DNA of 64,000 bases from Amycolatopsis orientalis DSM 40040 = KCTC 9412 (GTDB lineage: Bacteria; Actinomycetota; Actinomycetes; Mycobacteriales; Pseudonocardiaceae), in the NCBI RefSeq assembly GCF_000478275.1, contig NZ_ASJB01000055.1, positions 1 to 64,000 of the forward strand, given 5' to 3'. Below are positions 1-7,889 of the stretch, one piece after another; position 1 is the first letter of the stretch, and every line of letters starts with the position of its first letter. The notes under the pieces were generated by a model. The model was not told where the DNA came from. It saw only the letters and a list, made by a program, of their open reading frames with translations, and made no database searches. Made by a program: the position numbers and the translations under genes.

Positions 1-126
1 GAGTTCGGTGAACTCCGGGCCCATCCGCGCCCGGGTCTTGATCCACGACGGCTTCTTCTCGATGGGAGTCTGGGAATTCCGGACCTCGAGCCGCAACAGC
101 TTGCGGCCATCTGGGGCAGCACTCAC
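1..126 (-). CDS. lipA: Lipoyl synthase, N-terminal fragment (runs off left edge)
   Basis: Only the first 42 codons are in the window, read leftwards from a GTG at 126-124. The protein begins MSAAPDGRKLLRLEVRNSQT and continues IEKKPSWIKTRARMGPEFTE, which matches the N-terminus of actinobacterial LipA as I remember it from M. tuberculosis Rv2218. LipA is a radical-SAM enzyme that inserts two sulfurs into octanoyl groups on lipoyl domains. The iron-sulfur motifs lie outside the window. lipB lies upstream on the same strand and the E2 lipoyl acceptor (7.9-9.7 kb) is nearby, so the pathway context is consistent. Between lipB and lipA lie several accessory genes, so the two are not immediately adjacent here. 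Confidence 0.9.
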   Translation of the reverse strand, partial: MSAAPDGRKLLRLEVRNSQTPIEKKPSWIKTRARMGPEFTEL

Positions 127-163
127 ACCGCCACCCTACGCCCGCCGTAGTAATGGTCGCCGC

Positions 164-1129
164 TCACGCGGGGTCGGGGGTGACGCCCGTCAACTTGGTG
201 CTCACGTCCCACAACGCGGCGCCGAGCGATTCGCTCCGCGCGGCGGGAAGAGGCCGCACCTTGACCGGGTTGCCACGCAATCCGCCGAGGCCGTGCGGGC
301 CGATGTAGTCGCCGCCCGTCACCTCCGGAGCGGTCGCCGCGAACAGCTGCGGGAGGGTGCCCTTGCGGGCGTTCTGCGCGATCAGGACCTCGCCGATCCG
401 GTTGCCCGCGCCGACGAGCGCGCGGACCACCGGGTTGCGGTAGGAGCGGGCCATGCCCGAACCGAGCCCGGTCCAGGTGTAGCCGGGGTGGGCCGCCACG
501 CTGACGACACCTTCGCCCGCGGCGCGCAGCCTGCGGTCGAGTTCGAGCGCGAAGATCTGGTTGGCGAGTTTCGACTGGCCGTAGGCCGAACCCGGGTTGT
601 ACATCCGGCGTTCGAAGTTCGGGTCCGCGACGTCGAGGCGCGCGCCGGTCGCCGCGATACTCGACACGGTCACCACCCTGGCGCCCGAACCGTTGCGCAG
701 CGACGGCATCAGCAGCCAGGTCAGCACCGCGTGCCCGAGATGGTTCGTGCCGAACTGGGTCTCGAAGCCGTCCTTGGTGTGGCCACGCGGGGTCGCCATC
801 ACGCCGGCGTTGTTGACCAGGAGGTCGAGCTTGTTCCCCGACAGTTCCTGGACCTGCTTGACGGCCTCGCGGACCGACGCGAGGTCGGCGAGATCCAGCC
901 GGACGAGTTCGGGCGCTTCCCCGGTCGCGGCGGCGCCGACCTGTTCCAGTGCCTTCGCGCCGCGTTCCGGCGACCGGCAGCCGAGCAGCACGCGGGCCCC
1001 CTTGCCCGCGAGCACTTCGGCCGTCCGCAGGCCGAGCCCCGAGTTCGCCCCCGTGACGAACACGGTGCGGCCGGTCTGATCCGGGATGTCGGCCTCGGTC
1101 CAGCGCGAGTGAGCAGCCATGTCGGTCAC
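164..1129 (-). CDS. SDR-family NAD(P)-dependent oxidoreductase
   Basis: A 321-residue short-chain dehydrogenase. The Rossmann glycine motif TGANSGLG lies near residue 26, NNAG near 107, and the catalytic Tyr/Lys pair is in SAYGQSKLAN near 185. The length and the order of motifs match the retinol-dehydrogenase/protochlorophyllide-reductase-like group that is common in actinomycetes. The substrate cannot be told from sequence. A second ATG three codons in is an alternative start. It lies 33 bases downstream of the gene at 1163-1693 on the same strand and probably shares its transcript. Function at family level is secure; physiological role is unknown. Confidence 0.85.
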   Translation of the reverse strand: MTDMAAHSRWTEADIPDQTGRTVFVTGANSGLGLRTAEVLAGKGARVLLGCRSPERGAKALEQVGAAATGEAPELVRLDLADLASVREAVKQVQELSGNKLDLLVNNAGVMATPRGHTKDGFETQFGTNHLGHAVLTWLLMPSLRNGSGARVVTVSSIAATGARLDVADPNFERRMYNPGSAYGQSKLANQIFALELDRRLRAAGEGVVSVAAHPGYTWTGLGSGMARSYRNPVVRALVGAGNRIGEVLIAQNARKGTLPQLFAATAPEVTGGDYIGPHGLGGLRGNPVKVRPLPAARSESLGAALWDVSTKLTGVTPDPA

Positions 1130-1162
1130 CTAACTACATCGGCGATGAGGCCGCCACGGGAA

Positions 1163-1693
1163 TCACGCGCTGGGCGCGAGCAACCGGAGCAGGTGCCCCA
1201 TGGGGCTGCGGCGGCGGGCGGGTTTGGCCTGACGGCCGTGCCGGAGCAGGGTGGCGAACGCGGCGCCGACCTTGGTGATCTCCGCGGCCGGCTCGTTCCC
1301 GTCGGCCAGTCCCGCCGTGAGCGCGAGGGTGCGCAGCTCGGCTTCGTGCGACGGCAGCAGCGCGGGGCACCGCTCCAGCGCGGCGTCGAGAACCGCGCGA
1401 AGGGCCTCGTGCTCGGCCGTGGCCCGGTTCCAGGCACGGGTGACGGCGTCGACCCTGTCGAGCGGGAGGTCCTGATCGGCGTAGTCGGGGTCGGCCATCT
1501 CGGCCCGAAGGTATCCGCCGAATACCTGGTTCCACTTGTACCGAAGCGCGACCAGAAGCTCTTCTTCGGTCGCGAAGTACTTGGTGGCCCCCGGGATTTC
1601 GTCGAGTGAAAGCGGTTCGGACGGGTGGTGACCCGCCTGGCGCACTGCGGCTTCGAGGATGTCGCGCCGCTGGTAGAAGTCGTTCCAGCTCAT
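1163..1693 (-). CDS. Conserved hypothetical protein, helical
   Basis: A 176-residue predicted cytoplasmic, mostly helical protein that begins MSWNDFYQRRDILEAAVRQA. A good ribosome-binding site (GGAGGGGAG) precedes the ATG. It has no signal peptide, no membrane segment and no catalytic motif that I recognise. The C-terminus is basic (KPARRRS) and then hydrophobic. It is divergent from the TetR gene at 1826, with which it shares a 132-base control region, and the SDR gene follows it, so a TetR-controlled SDR operon is possible (inference). Confidence 0.7.
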   Translation of the reverse strand: MSWNDFYQRRDILEAAVRQAGHHPSEPLSLDEIPGATKYFATEEELLVALRYKWNQVFGGYLRAEMADPDYADQDLPLDRVDAVTRAWNRATAEHEALRAVLDAALERCPALLPSHEAELRTLALTAGLADGNEPAAEITKVGAAFATLLRHGRQAKPARRRSPMGHLLRLLAPSA

Positions 1694-1771
1694 GATGAAG
1701 GCTCCCCTCCGTGACCCGGTTCATACCGCAGGTTTGCGGCATACTCCCGGTACGGACCTGACAGCAGCCAA

Positions 1772-1786
1772 CATACCATGGGTATG
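1772..1786. promoter_or_regulatory. Candidate TetR operator between divergent genes
   Basis: The 15-base sequence CATACCATGGGTATG has perfect inverted hexamers (CATACC/GGTATG) around a 3-base centre. It lies between the divergent hypothetical gene (start 1693) and the TetR gene (start about 1826). TetR-family regulators usually bind palindromes in this position and repress themselves and their neighbour. Assignment is by position and symmetry only. Confidence 0.4.
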
Positions 1787-1825
1787 GACCGGAACCGTCG
1801 GCGTAAAGTTGTGAAGGTGGCGACA

Positions 1826-2443
1826 ATGAGGTCAAGGCGGCTGGACTATTCCGAGTCCACCCGGTCGGCACTCGTCGAGAGTGCCGTGGAGCTGTTCACC
1901 AAACGCGGGTACGCGGGCACGTCCCTCGACGAGATCGCCAAACGGGCACGGGTGACGAAGGGCGCGCTCTACCACCACTTCAGTGGCAAGCAGGCGTTGT
2001 TCGAGGCCGCTTTCGACACGGTCGAGAGCCAGGTCTTCGACAGGCTCGAGAAGATCATGCACGGACCGGAATCGCCTTGGGAGCGAGCGCTCGCCGGGCT
2101 GCGCGGATTCCTGCAGAGCTGTCTCGACCCGGCGTATCAGCGCATCGCGATCCACGAGGCGCCGGTGGTGATGGGCTGGGAGCGCTGGCGCGAGGCGGAG
2201 GAGCGGTGCAGTTTCGGCCTGGTCCGCACCGGGATCCAGTCGCTCATCGACGTCGGCGAGGTCGAGGACGTCCCGGTGGACGTCACCGCCCGGCTCCTGT
2301 TCGGTGCGCTGTCGAGCGCGGCCATCGAGATCGCGAGTTCACCGGAGCCGAAGAAGGTCAGCGCCCAGGTCGAAGAGGTCCTGGTGCGGCTGCTCGTCGG
2401 GTTCCGCCGTGTTCCGCCCGCCGAGCACGGGAAGGCGAGCTGA
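1826..2443 (+). CDS. TetR/AcrR-family transcriptional regulator
   Basis: About 205 residues from the ATG at 1826 (MRSRRLDYSESTRSALVESA). An in-frame ATG at 1778 would add 16 basic residues but lies inside the palindrome at 1772-1786, so the later start is preferred. The N-terminal helix-turn-helix is typical of TetR: TSLDEIAKRARVTKGALYHH followed by FSGKQALFEAAFD. The C-terminal half is the variable ligand-binding and dimerisation domain. The LLM oxidoreductase gene begins 17 bases after its stop, which suggests one operon. Ligand unknown. Confidence 0.9.
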   Translation: MRSRRLDYSESTRSALVESAVELFTKRGYAGTSLDEIAKRARVTKGALYHHFSGKQALFEAAFDTVESQVFDRLEKIMHGPESPWERALAGLRGFLQSCLDPAYQRIAIHEAPVVMGWERWREAEERCSFGLVRTGIQSLIDVGEVEDVPVDVTARLLFGALSSAAIEIASSPEPKKVSAQVEEVLVRLLVGFRRVPPAEHGKAS

Positions 2444-2459
2444 CGGCACCGTCGATATT

Positions 2460-3404
2460 GTGGCGTCCGTGGACCTCAGGATCTTTACCGAGCCCCAGCA
2501 AGGGGCCAGTTACGACGACCTGCTCCAGGTGGCGAAGGCCACCGAGGACGCGGGTTATGACGCCTTCTTCCGCAGCGACCACTACCTCAAGATGGGTTCG
2601 GCTTCGGGACTGCCCGGGCCGACCGACGCGTGGATCACCCTCGCGGGTCTCGCCCGTGAGACCAGCAGGGTGCGACTGGGCACCCTGGTCACCGCCGCCA
2701 CCTTCCGGCACCCGTCGGTGCTGGCGATCTCGGTGGCGCAGGTGGACCAGATGTCCGGCGGCCGGGTCGAACTCGGCCTCGGTTCGGGCTGGTACGACGA
2801 CGAGCACACCGCCTACGGCCTCGACCTGCCGCCGATCAAGGAGCGGTTCGACCGCTACGCCGAGCAGCTCGCGGTGGTCACCGGGCTGTGGGAGACGCCG
2901 GAAGGCGAGACGTTCTCCTTCGACGGCGAGCACTACAAGCTCGTCGACTCGCCCGGCCTGCCGAAGCCCGCTCAGCGGCCCCGGCCGCCGGTGATCATCG
3001 GCGGGGGCGGCAAGAAGCGCACCCCGGCGCTCGCCGCGCGCTACGCCGACGAGTTCAACCTGCCGTTCGTGGGGCCCGAATTCGCCGCCGAGCAGTTCGG
3101 CCGCGTCGAGGACGCCGCCCGCGAGATCGGCCGCGACCCCAAGGAGATCATCCGCTCGGCCGCGCTCGTCGTAGCCGTGGGCCGGGACGACGCCGAGGTC
3201 GCGAAGCGCGCCGCGGTGATCGGCCGCGATGTCGCGGAGCTGCGAGAGAACGGTCTCGCCGGGACACCGGCGGAGGTCGTCGAGAAGATCGGGCAGTGGC
3301 GGGAGAAGACCGGGATCACGCGGCTCTACCTGCAGCTGCTGGACCTCTCGGACGTGGACCAGATCGAGCTGGTCGCCGCCGAGGTCGCTCCGCAGCTGGA
3401 CTGA
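2460..3404 (+). CDS. LLM-class (luciferase-like) oxidoreductase, probably F420-dependent
   Basis: About 314 residues. The fold is the luciferase-like TIM barrel: an N-terminal strand VDLRIFTEPQQGASYDDL, the segment RVRLGTLVTAATFRHPSVLA, the stretch GGRVELGLGSGWYDDEH, and PPVIIGGGGKKRTPALAARY near the middle. In actinomycetes most members of this subgroup use coenzyme F420, but FMN cannot be excluded. The GTG at 2460 is chosen because no start precedes it after the TetR stop; a second GTG at 2469 is also possible, and neither has a strong ribosome-binding site. It probably forms an operon with the TetR gene. Substrate unknown. Confidence 0.85.
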   Translation: MASVDLRIFTEPQQGASYDDLLQVAKATEDAGYDAFFRSDHYLKMGSASGLPGPTDAWITLAGLARETSRVRLGTLVTAATFRHPSVLAISVAQVDQMSGGRVELGLGSGWYDDEHTAYGLDLPPIKERFDRYAEQLAVVTGLWETPEGETFSFDGEHYKLVDSPGLPKPAQRPRPPVIIGGGGKKRTPALAARYADEFNLPFVGPEFAAEQFGRVEDAAREIGRDPKEIIRSAALVVAVGRDDAEVAKRAAVIGRDVAELRENGLAGTPAEVVEKIGQWREKTGITRLYLQLLDLSDVDQIELVAAEVAPQLD

Positions 3405-3412
3405 CGCTTTGC

Positions 3413-3466
3413 GCGTGAAGGCCCCCTTTCCCTCGGCTCAACCGAGGGAAAGGGGGGCCTTCACGC
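3413..3466. terminator. Long hairpin between convergent genes (GTGAAGGCCCCC family)
   Basis: Left arm 3413-3436 begins GCGTGAAGGCCCCCTTTCCC and pairs with 3442-3466 across a 5-base loop; there is one bulged base. It separates the convergent LLM gene and the small secreted-protein gene, so it can act on either strand. A very similar hairpin lies at 57403-57457. Confidence 0.75.
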
Positions 3467-3474
3467 GCTGGGGC

Positions 3475-3771
3475 TCACACGATTTCGACGCCGATGTCCA
3501 GGATCTTCGCCGGCCAGCTGATGGTGAGGTAGGACGTCGCCCCGTTGGCGGCCCATTCGCCGACGGCGTTGCCGCAGACCGGGCTGCAGTTGTAGGCGGT
3601 GACCCGGTACATGTGGGTGCCGTAAGCCGTACAACTCGCCCAGGCGTACTTCGCCCCGTCGTGGCCGCCGGTGCAGCCGGGCGGCGGCGTGGCCGACGCC
3701 GCCGAGGGCAGGCTCACCGACGCGGCGACCGCGATACCGGCCGCCGCCAGAACGCGCGAAAACTTGCGCAT
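3475..3771 (-). CDS. Small secreted four-cysteine protein
   Basis: A 98-residue precursor with a clear Sec signal peptide: basic MRKFSR, a hydrophobic Ala/Val core, and a probable cleavage after ASA near residue 27. The mature part (about 71 residues) has four cysteines near positions 33, 47, 62 and 66, enough for two disulfides, and ends in a hydrophobic strand-like segment. A strong GGAGGAA site precedes the ATG. No family is recognised and no activity can be assigned. It lies downstream of nothing on its own strand and probably has its own promoter in the 61-base gap after lipB. Confidence 0.75.
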   Translation of the reverse strand: MRKFSRVLAAAGIAVAASVSLPSAASATPPPGCTGGHDGAKYAWASCTAYGTHMYRVTAYNCSPVCGNAVGEWAANGATSYLTISWPAKILDIGVEIV

Positions 3772-3832
3772 GATTTCCTCCCAGTACGACCACCGGCCTT
3801 TCCGGCGGTCGTACCGAGGATCTTCGCAGACG

Positions 3833-4576
3833 TCAGTTCTGCAAGGCGAACGTGACGCCCGGGGCGGCAGGCGCCTCGGGACGCGGCAGCCAGCGCTCGT
3901 CGCTCACCGGAAGGTCACCCTCCAGCGCCGCGAGCACGGCTTCGCGGGCGATCGGCAGTACCGACGCCACGGTGACCTCGCGGTCGAGTTCGTAGGAGAG
4001 CGACGTCACGCCCGCGTCCCGGATGCCGCACGGGACGATCTTGTCGAAGGCGCCCAGGTCGGCGTTGCAGTTCAGCTCGAAGCCGTGCATGGTCACGCCG
4101 CGCTGCACGCGGATGCCGATGGCGGCGATCTTCCGCTCGACGCCGCGGTCGTCGGCCGGGATCCAGACGCCGCTGCGGCCCTCGACCCGGCCGGTGTGCA
4201 CGCCGAGCTGGTCGCAGACGGTGATCAAGGCCTCTTCGAGACGCCGTACGTAGTGCACGACGTCGATCGGGTCGGCGAGCTTGATGATCGGGTAGCCGAC
4301 CAGCTGGCCGGGGCCGTGCCAGGTGATCTTGCCGCCGCGGTCGACGTCGATCACCGGGGTGCCGTCGGTCGGCCGGTCCTCGGCTTCGGTGCGCTTGCCC
4401 GCGGTGTACACCGACGGGTGCTCCAGCAGCAGCATGGTGTCGGGGCCTTCGCCGTCGGCCCTGGCTGTCACGTGGCGGCGCTGGAGTTCCCAGGCCTCGG
4501 TGTAGTCGATCGTCCCGATCTCACGGACGTCGACGGGCTCGGAACTGGCACGGCAGGAAGCGGTCGAAGAGCTCAC
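3833..4576 (-). CDS. lipB: Octanoyl-[ACP]:protein N-octanoyltransferase
   Basis: 247 residues. LipB moves octanoate from acyl carrier protein to the lipoyl-domain lysine of E2 and GcvH proteins. Family hallmarks are visible: LLLEHPSVYTAGKR, the conserved GGKITWHGPGQLVGYPI, the lysine of RKIAAIGIRV, GFELNCNADL, and the catalytic cysteine in VPCGIRDAGVTSL. The GTG start gives about 15 residues more than typical N-termini; the conserved part begins at DVREIGTIDY. It starts just downstream of the PAP2 gene (10-base gap), so it may be cotranscribed with the three or four genes before it. It corresponds to Rv2217. Confidence 0.95.
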   Translation of the reverse strand: MSSSTASCRASSEPVDVREIGTIDYTEAWELQRRHVTARADGEGPDTMLLLEHPSVYTAGKRTEAEDRPTDGTPVIDVDRGGKITWHGPGQLVGYPIIKLADPIDVVHYVRRLEEALITVCDQLGVHTGRVEGRSGVWIPADDRGVERKIAAIGIRVQRGVTMHGFELNCNADLGAFDKIVPCGIRDAGVTSLSYELDREVTVASVLPIAREAVLAALEGDLPVSDERWLPRPEAPAAPGVTFALQN

Positions 4577-4586
4577 GTCAGCGACA

Positions 4587-5201
4587 CTACGCCGGGTCGC
4601 GGGGCAGGGGCAGCAGGCCCAGTCCGGTCGCCGAGATCAGGCCCACACCGCCCACCGCCAGTACGGATCCCGCGGTGTCGGTCAGCCAGTGCACACCCAG
4701 TACGACCCGGCAGAGCGCGCCGACGACCGTGGCCGCGACGGCGATCGTGATCGCCAGGCGCACCAGACGCGGGCGGGTCCACGCGCAGAGCAGGACGGCG
4801 ACGAAACCGGTGCAGGCGACGGCGACGACATGCCCGCTCGGGTAGCTCAGATCGGGGAATTCGCGCGGCCGCTCGCGGTAGAACACCGGTTTGGCGATCA
4901 GGCTGGTCATCCGGCACAGCACCAGGACGACGGCGAGCTTGACGCACAACGCCGTCAGATCCCGCCGCTGCCAGGCGAGTACCGCCAGCACCGCGCCCAG
5001 CGCGAACGGCAGGACCGGCCCGAGGACGTTCGTGACCAGGCCCGCCACCTGTCCCGCCGGCCGGGCGTACTGGCCGTGGAACGCGTCGGCGAGTGCGACG
5101 TCCACCGGCGGCGGGCGGTCGTCGACGAACAGGCCGAGCACGATGAAGCCGATCAGCAGAAGGGCTCCGGCGAGGGTGTACAGGCCGCGCTGCAAGGTCA
5201 T
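4587..5201 (-). CDS. PAP2-family membrane phosphatase
   Basis: 204 residues with about six hydrophobic helices. The three phosphatase motifs of the PAP2/acid-phosphatase superfamily are present: KPVFYRERPRE, then SYPSGHVVAV, then CRVVLGVHWLTD. The active site would face outwards or lie in the membrane plane, acting on a lipid phosphate or polyprenyl diphosphate. The ATG at 5201 overlaps the stop of the upstream epimerase by four bases (ATGA), a mark of translational coupling; longer upstream frames are read-through of that gene. Exact substrate unknown. Confidence 0.85.
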   Translation of the reverse strand: MTLQRGLYTLAGALLLIGFIVLGLFVDDRPPPVDVALADAFHGQYARPAGQVAGLVTNVLGPVLPFALGAVLAVLAWQRRDLTALCVKLAVVLVLCRMTSLIAKPVFYRERPREFPDLSYPSGHVVAVACTGFVAVLLCAWTRPRLVRLAITIAVAATVVGALCRVVLGVHWLTDTAGSVLAVGGVGLISATGLGLLPLPRDPA

Positions 5202-6082
5202 GTCGCGGCGGCCAGCGCGTCTTCGAGGGTCGGGTGACGGAAGTGGTAACCCGCTTCCTCCAGCGCCCGGGGCATGGCGCGCTGCCCGAAGAGCGCCATC
5301 TCCTCGGCCGCCTGCCCGAGGGCGATCTTCATGGCGAATCCCGGCACCTGCCAGATCGCGGGCCGGTGCACGGCGTGGCCCAGCGCCTTCGTGAAGGCGG
5401 CGTTCGTGGCGGGCTGCGGTCCGCTGAGATTCACCGCGCCGGACAGGGATTCGTGCTCCAGTGCGAAAACGATCGCCCCGACCTCGTCGTCGAGCGAGAT
5501 CCAGGGCATGTACTGCTTGCCGTCGCCGAGTTTCCCGCCGAGACCCAGGCGGAACAGCGGCCGCAGGACGTCGAGGAGCCCGCCCTTGCGCGCGAGCACC
5601 AGCCCGGTACGGATGCGCACGACGCGGGCGCCGGCGGTGGCCGCGGTCTCGGTGGCGGCTTCCCATGCGGTGCAGAGCCCGGCGAGGAAACCGCGTCCCG
5701 CCGGACTCGATTCGTCCACAACGGACGGACCGGGGTCGCCGTAATAGCCGACGGCGGAGGCGTTGACCAGCACGGGGATCCCGTGTTCGGCGACCGCTTC
5801 CGCGAGCACCTCGGTCGGTTCGACCCGGCTGTCGAGCAGGACCTGTTTGCGGGCCGCGCTCCAGCGGCCGGGCAGCAGCGGCGCGCCCGCGAGGTTCACC
5901 ACGGCGTCGACCCCGTCGAGCGCGCCGTCGGCTATCTCCCCGGCCGGGGGATCCCAGCGGCGTTCGTCCCCGGCCCGCTCTTCCCGGCGTACGAGGCGGA
6001 TCACTTCGTGCCCGGATCCGCGCAGCCGCGTCGTCAGGGAGGTACCGATCAGTCCGCTCGCGCCCGCGATCAGAACTCGCAT
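5198..6082 (-). CDS. TIGR01777-family NAD-dependent epimerase/reductase
   Basis: 294 residues. The N-terminal Rossmann motif is GASGLIGTSL and the body is of the extended SDR type: VVNLAGAPLLPGRW, SAVGYYGDPG, and VVRIRTGLVLARKGG. This is the family of E. coli YfcH and M. tuberculosis Rv2216, whose cellular role is not well defined. It lies next to lipB and the E2 gene here as in mycobacteria, a conserved neighbourhood that hints at a link to lipoate metabolism but does not prove it. The catalytic Tyr is in the YYGD segment. Confidence 0.9.
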   Translation of the reverse strand: MRVLIAGASGLIGTSLTTRLRGSGHEVIRLVRREERAGDERRWDPPAGEIADGALDGVDAVVNLAGAPLLPGRWSAARKQVLLDSRVEPTEVLAEAVAEHGIPVLVNASAVGYYGDPGPSVVDESSPAGRGFLAGLCTAWEAATETAATAGARVVRIRTGLVLARKGGLLDVLRPLFRLGLGGKLGDGKQYMPWISLDDEVGAIVFALEHESLSGAVNLSGPQPATNAAFTKALGHAVHRPAIWQVPGFAMKIALGQAAEEMALFGQRAMPRALEEAGYHFRHPTLEDALAAAT

Positions 6083-6119
6083 GATCCGATCGTGTCGTAT
6101 CCGGGATCCGGGCGCACGC

Positions 6120-6590
6120 TCAGGTCTTCAGTTGACCCGCGACGTCCGACGCGGCGGTGAGCAGCACCAGCACCGGGATGGTCGCGGTGGGCCGCAGGCG
6201 GTAGCTGCCGCGTTTGTCCTGCTCGACGATCCCGGCTCCGGTCAAGGCCTTGAGGTGGTGGTAGAGCTGGCCGGGGGAGCCGAGTTCGGCGGCCTCCTGC
6301 AGCGCGGGCGCGGTCTGTGTGCCCTGTTCGGCCAGCGTCCGCACGAGCGCCACCCGCGCGGCGCTCGACAGGGCCGCGAGCACCTCCACCCGCGGCCCGT
6401 CGTCCTTCGCGAGCACCACTCCCGGCGGGATCTGGACGGTCCAGGTCAGCTCGACGGGTTCGGTCAGCTCGCCGTGGTAGGCCACGACGCCGCCGGGCAG
6501 GGCGGGCGGCGTCGTGGGTTCGTGCTGTCCTTCGAGCGCGGCGACCCGTTCTTCGAGGGCGGCGATCCGGTCGGCGAGCTCAGCGTTCAT
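6120..6590 (-). CDS. ArsR-like winged-helix regulator
   Basis: 156 residues. The first 25 residues form a short coiled coil (ELADRIAALEERVAALEGQ). A winged-helix segment follows: RVEVLAALSSAARVALVRTL, then GSPGQLYHHLKALTGAGIVE and QDKRGSYRLRP, typical of ArsR/PadR-like folds. No metal-binding Cys motif is seen. It starts 22 bases after the stop of the exported hydrolase gene and is probably cotranscribed, so it may control that gene (inference). Confidence 0.75.
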   Translation of the reverse strand: MNAELADRIAALEERVAALEGQHEPTTPPALPGGVVAYHGELTEPVELTWTVQIPPGVVLAKDDGPRVEVLAALSSAARVALVRTLAEQGTQTAPALQEAAELGSPGQLYHHLKALTGAGIVEQDKRGSYRLRPTATIPVLVLLTAASDVAGQLKT

Positions 6591-6612
6591 ACCGGTTTAT
6601 CTACACCGTCGG

Positions 6613-7695
6613 TCAGCCGAGTGCTCGCCGCAGGGCCTCGAAGCGTTCCGGGGCGGCCAGCGCCGCGATCAGGACGTCGATCAGCGGGCCTGCGTTCTGC
6701 ACCTCCTGGTCGCTCACGCCGGTGAGGAGGACCGCCGCCGTGCCCGAACGCCCACCTGACCAGCGCACGGACAGTCCGACGGTGAGGGTGCGCGGCAGGC
6801 TTCCGCCCTTGAAGAGCACTTCGCTCGCTCCCGGCGGTACGCGATCGGAGAGCGGCCGCGCGAGGATTTCGCGGGCCGGCGGGTACAGGCCGTTGGCGAT
6901 ACCGCGGTGGAGGGCGAACAGGTCCGAAGCCGAACCCTGACCGTGCCCCTGCGTCCACGGCCACTGTCCCTCGCTGGTCGAAGGCATTTCCGGCCAGCGC
7001 CGCATCGCCTCGGCACGGAACCCGGGGTCGCGGACGAACCGGCGCGCGAGGACGTCGCCCATCGCCCGCCGGACCGCGGCCGGGCTGCCCGGCGGGGGCA
7101 GGTGCTCGGGCATCATCAGCATCAGGACCTCGCCGCCGAACGAACGGGTGTCCGGCCTTCTCCACCCGCCCCGCGCCGCGGCCCGCTGGAGGGCGGGGTC
7201 GCCGAGGCGGGTGCGGAGGTAGTCCGCGGCGGCGTTGTCACTGAAGAGGATCATCGCTTCCGGGATCCGCGCCAGCGGGACACGCTGTTCGGGGTCCTTG
7301 GCGATCCCGTAGTCGTCGCAAGGGACGCCCAGCCAGTTCAAAGCCTGGAAATGCGCGCGGCCGTCGGCGACGAAGGGATGGTGGGCGTCCCAGTCACCGA
7401 CCCTGATCTCTTCCCGCGGATCGAGCCTGCCTTCGGCCACAGCGACCGCGTACGCGCTGAGGTGCACGACCTTGATCGACGAGGCCAGCACGCGCCGGAC
7501 GTCGGCGTTGCGCGCGGCACGGCGGCCCGCGCCGTCGTCGATCAGGGCCGAGACGTCGCGGCGGTGGAAGGCGAGCCAGTCGAGCCAGCCCTGTTCGGTA
7601 CTCCTGTCCGGCCCGGCCGCGTTCGCGGTCCCCGGCAGCAGCAACGCCGCCGATCCCGCGGCGGCGCCCGCCAGCAGATGGCGTCTGGTCAGCAT
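6613..7695 (-). CDS. Exported serine hydrolase, class A beta-lactamase-like
   Basis: 360 residues. The N-terminus MLTRRHLLAGAAAGSAALLL carries a twin-arginine-like motif and ends at a likely ANA-A cleavage site, so Tat export is probable. The serine-active motif SSIKV (SxxK) lies near residue 72, SDN (in LFSDNAAADYL) near 152, and a KGGS motif near 305 stands where KTG normally is. These are the three landmarks of the penicillin-recognising class A fold. The protein is longer than usual beta-lactamases (about 290) and lacks an obvious ExxLN, so it could be an esterase or a peptidase rather than a resistance enzyme. A strong GGGAGGGATC site precedes the ATG. Confidence 0.8.
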   Translation of the reverse strand: MLTRRHLLAGAAAGSAALLLPGTANAAGPDRSTEQGWLDWLAFHRRDVSALIDDGAGRRAARNADVRRVLASSIKVVHLSAYAVAVAEGRLDPREEIRVGDWDAHHPFVADGRAHFQALNWLGVPCDDYGIAKDPEQRVPLARIPEAMILFSDNAAADYLRTRLGDPALQRAAARGGWRRPDTRSFGGEVLMLMMPEHLPPPGSPAAVRRAMGDVLARRFVRDPGFRAEAMRRWPEMPSTSEGQWPWTQGHGQGSASDLFALHRGIANGLYPPAREILARPLSDRVPPGASEVLFKGGSLPRTLTVGLSVRWSGGRSGTAAVLLTGVSDQEVQNAGPLIDVLIAALAAPERFEALRRALG

Positions 7696-7762
7696 GAGTG
7701 ATCCCTCCCTCTAGTTTTTCCGTAATTCCGGATTACTAGAGTTCCGGGTGTCTGTCAAACCT

Positions 7763-7826
7763 CGCGTTTCGTCCTCTGGATGCGGTGGTTGCGCGCGCAA
7801 TTACCGCATCCAGAGGACGAAACGCG
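7763..7826. repeat. 24-bp-stem inverted repeat carrying the TCCTCTGGATGCG motif
   Basis: The arm 7763-7786 (CGCGTTTCGTCCTCTGGATG plus CGGT) is perfectly complementary to 7803-7826 around a 16-base GC-rich centre. It lies upstream of the hydrolase gene and beyond the terminator of the E2 gene. Its core AGAGGAC-ATGCG resembles single copies at 34541, 47601 and 57469. Mobile palindrome, attenuator or terminator are all possible. Confidence 0.7.
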
Positions 7827-7833
7827 GGGATGG

Positions 7834-7873
7834 CAAAGGCCCCCGCCCCGCCGAAGCGGGACGAGGGCCTTTG
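7834..7873 (-). terminator. Probable terminator of the E2 gene
   Basis: Inverted repeat CAAAGGCCC...GGGCCTTTG with a GC-rich centre, 17 bases beyond the stop of the E2 gene. Position and symmetry fit a transcription terminator for the leftward lpd-E2 transcript. Confidence 0.7.
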
Positions 7874-7889
7874 ACGGACTACTGGAGGA

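Noticed and set aside
8..1609. Open frame of 533 codons on the plus strand across lipA and the SDR gene
   Set aside because: Runs opposite to recognisable lipA and SDR genes; low-complexity Arg/Gly-rich translation with no domain.
1778..1825. Upstream ATG for the TetR gene
   Set aside because: It lies within the palindrome proposed as the operator and adds only a basic, non-conserved extension.
3475..3771. Bacteriocin or other RiPP precursor
   Set aside because: It has a Sec signal peptide and a mature domain of about 71 residues, with no modification enzyme nearby.
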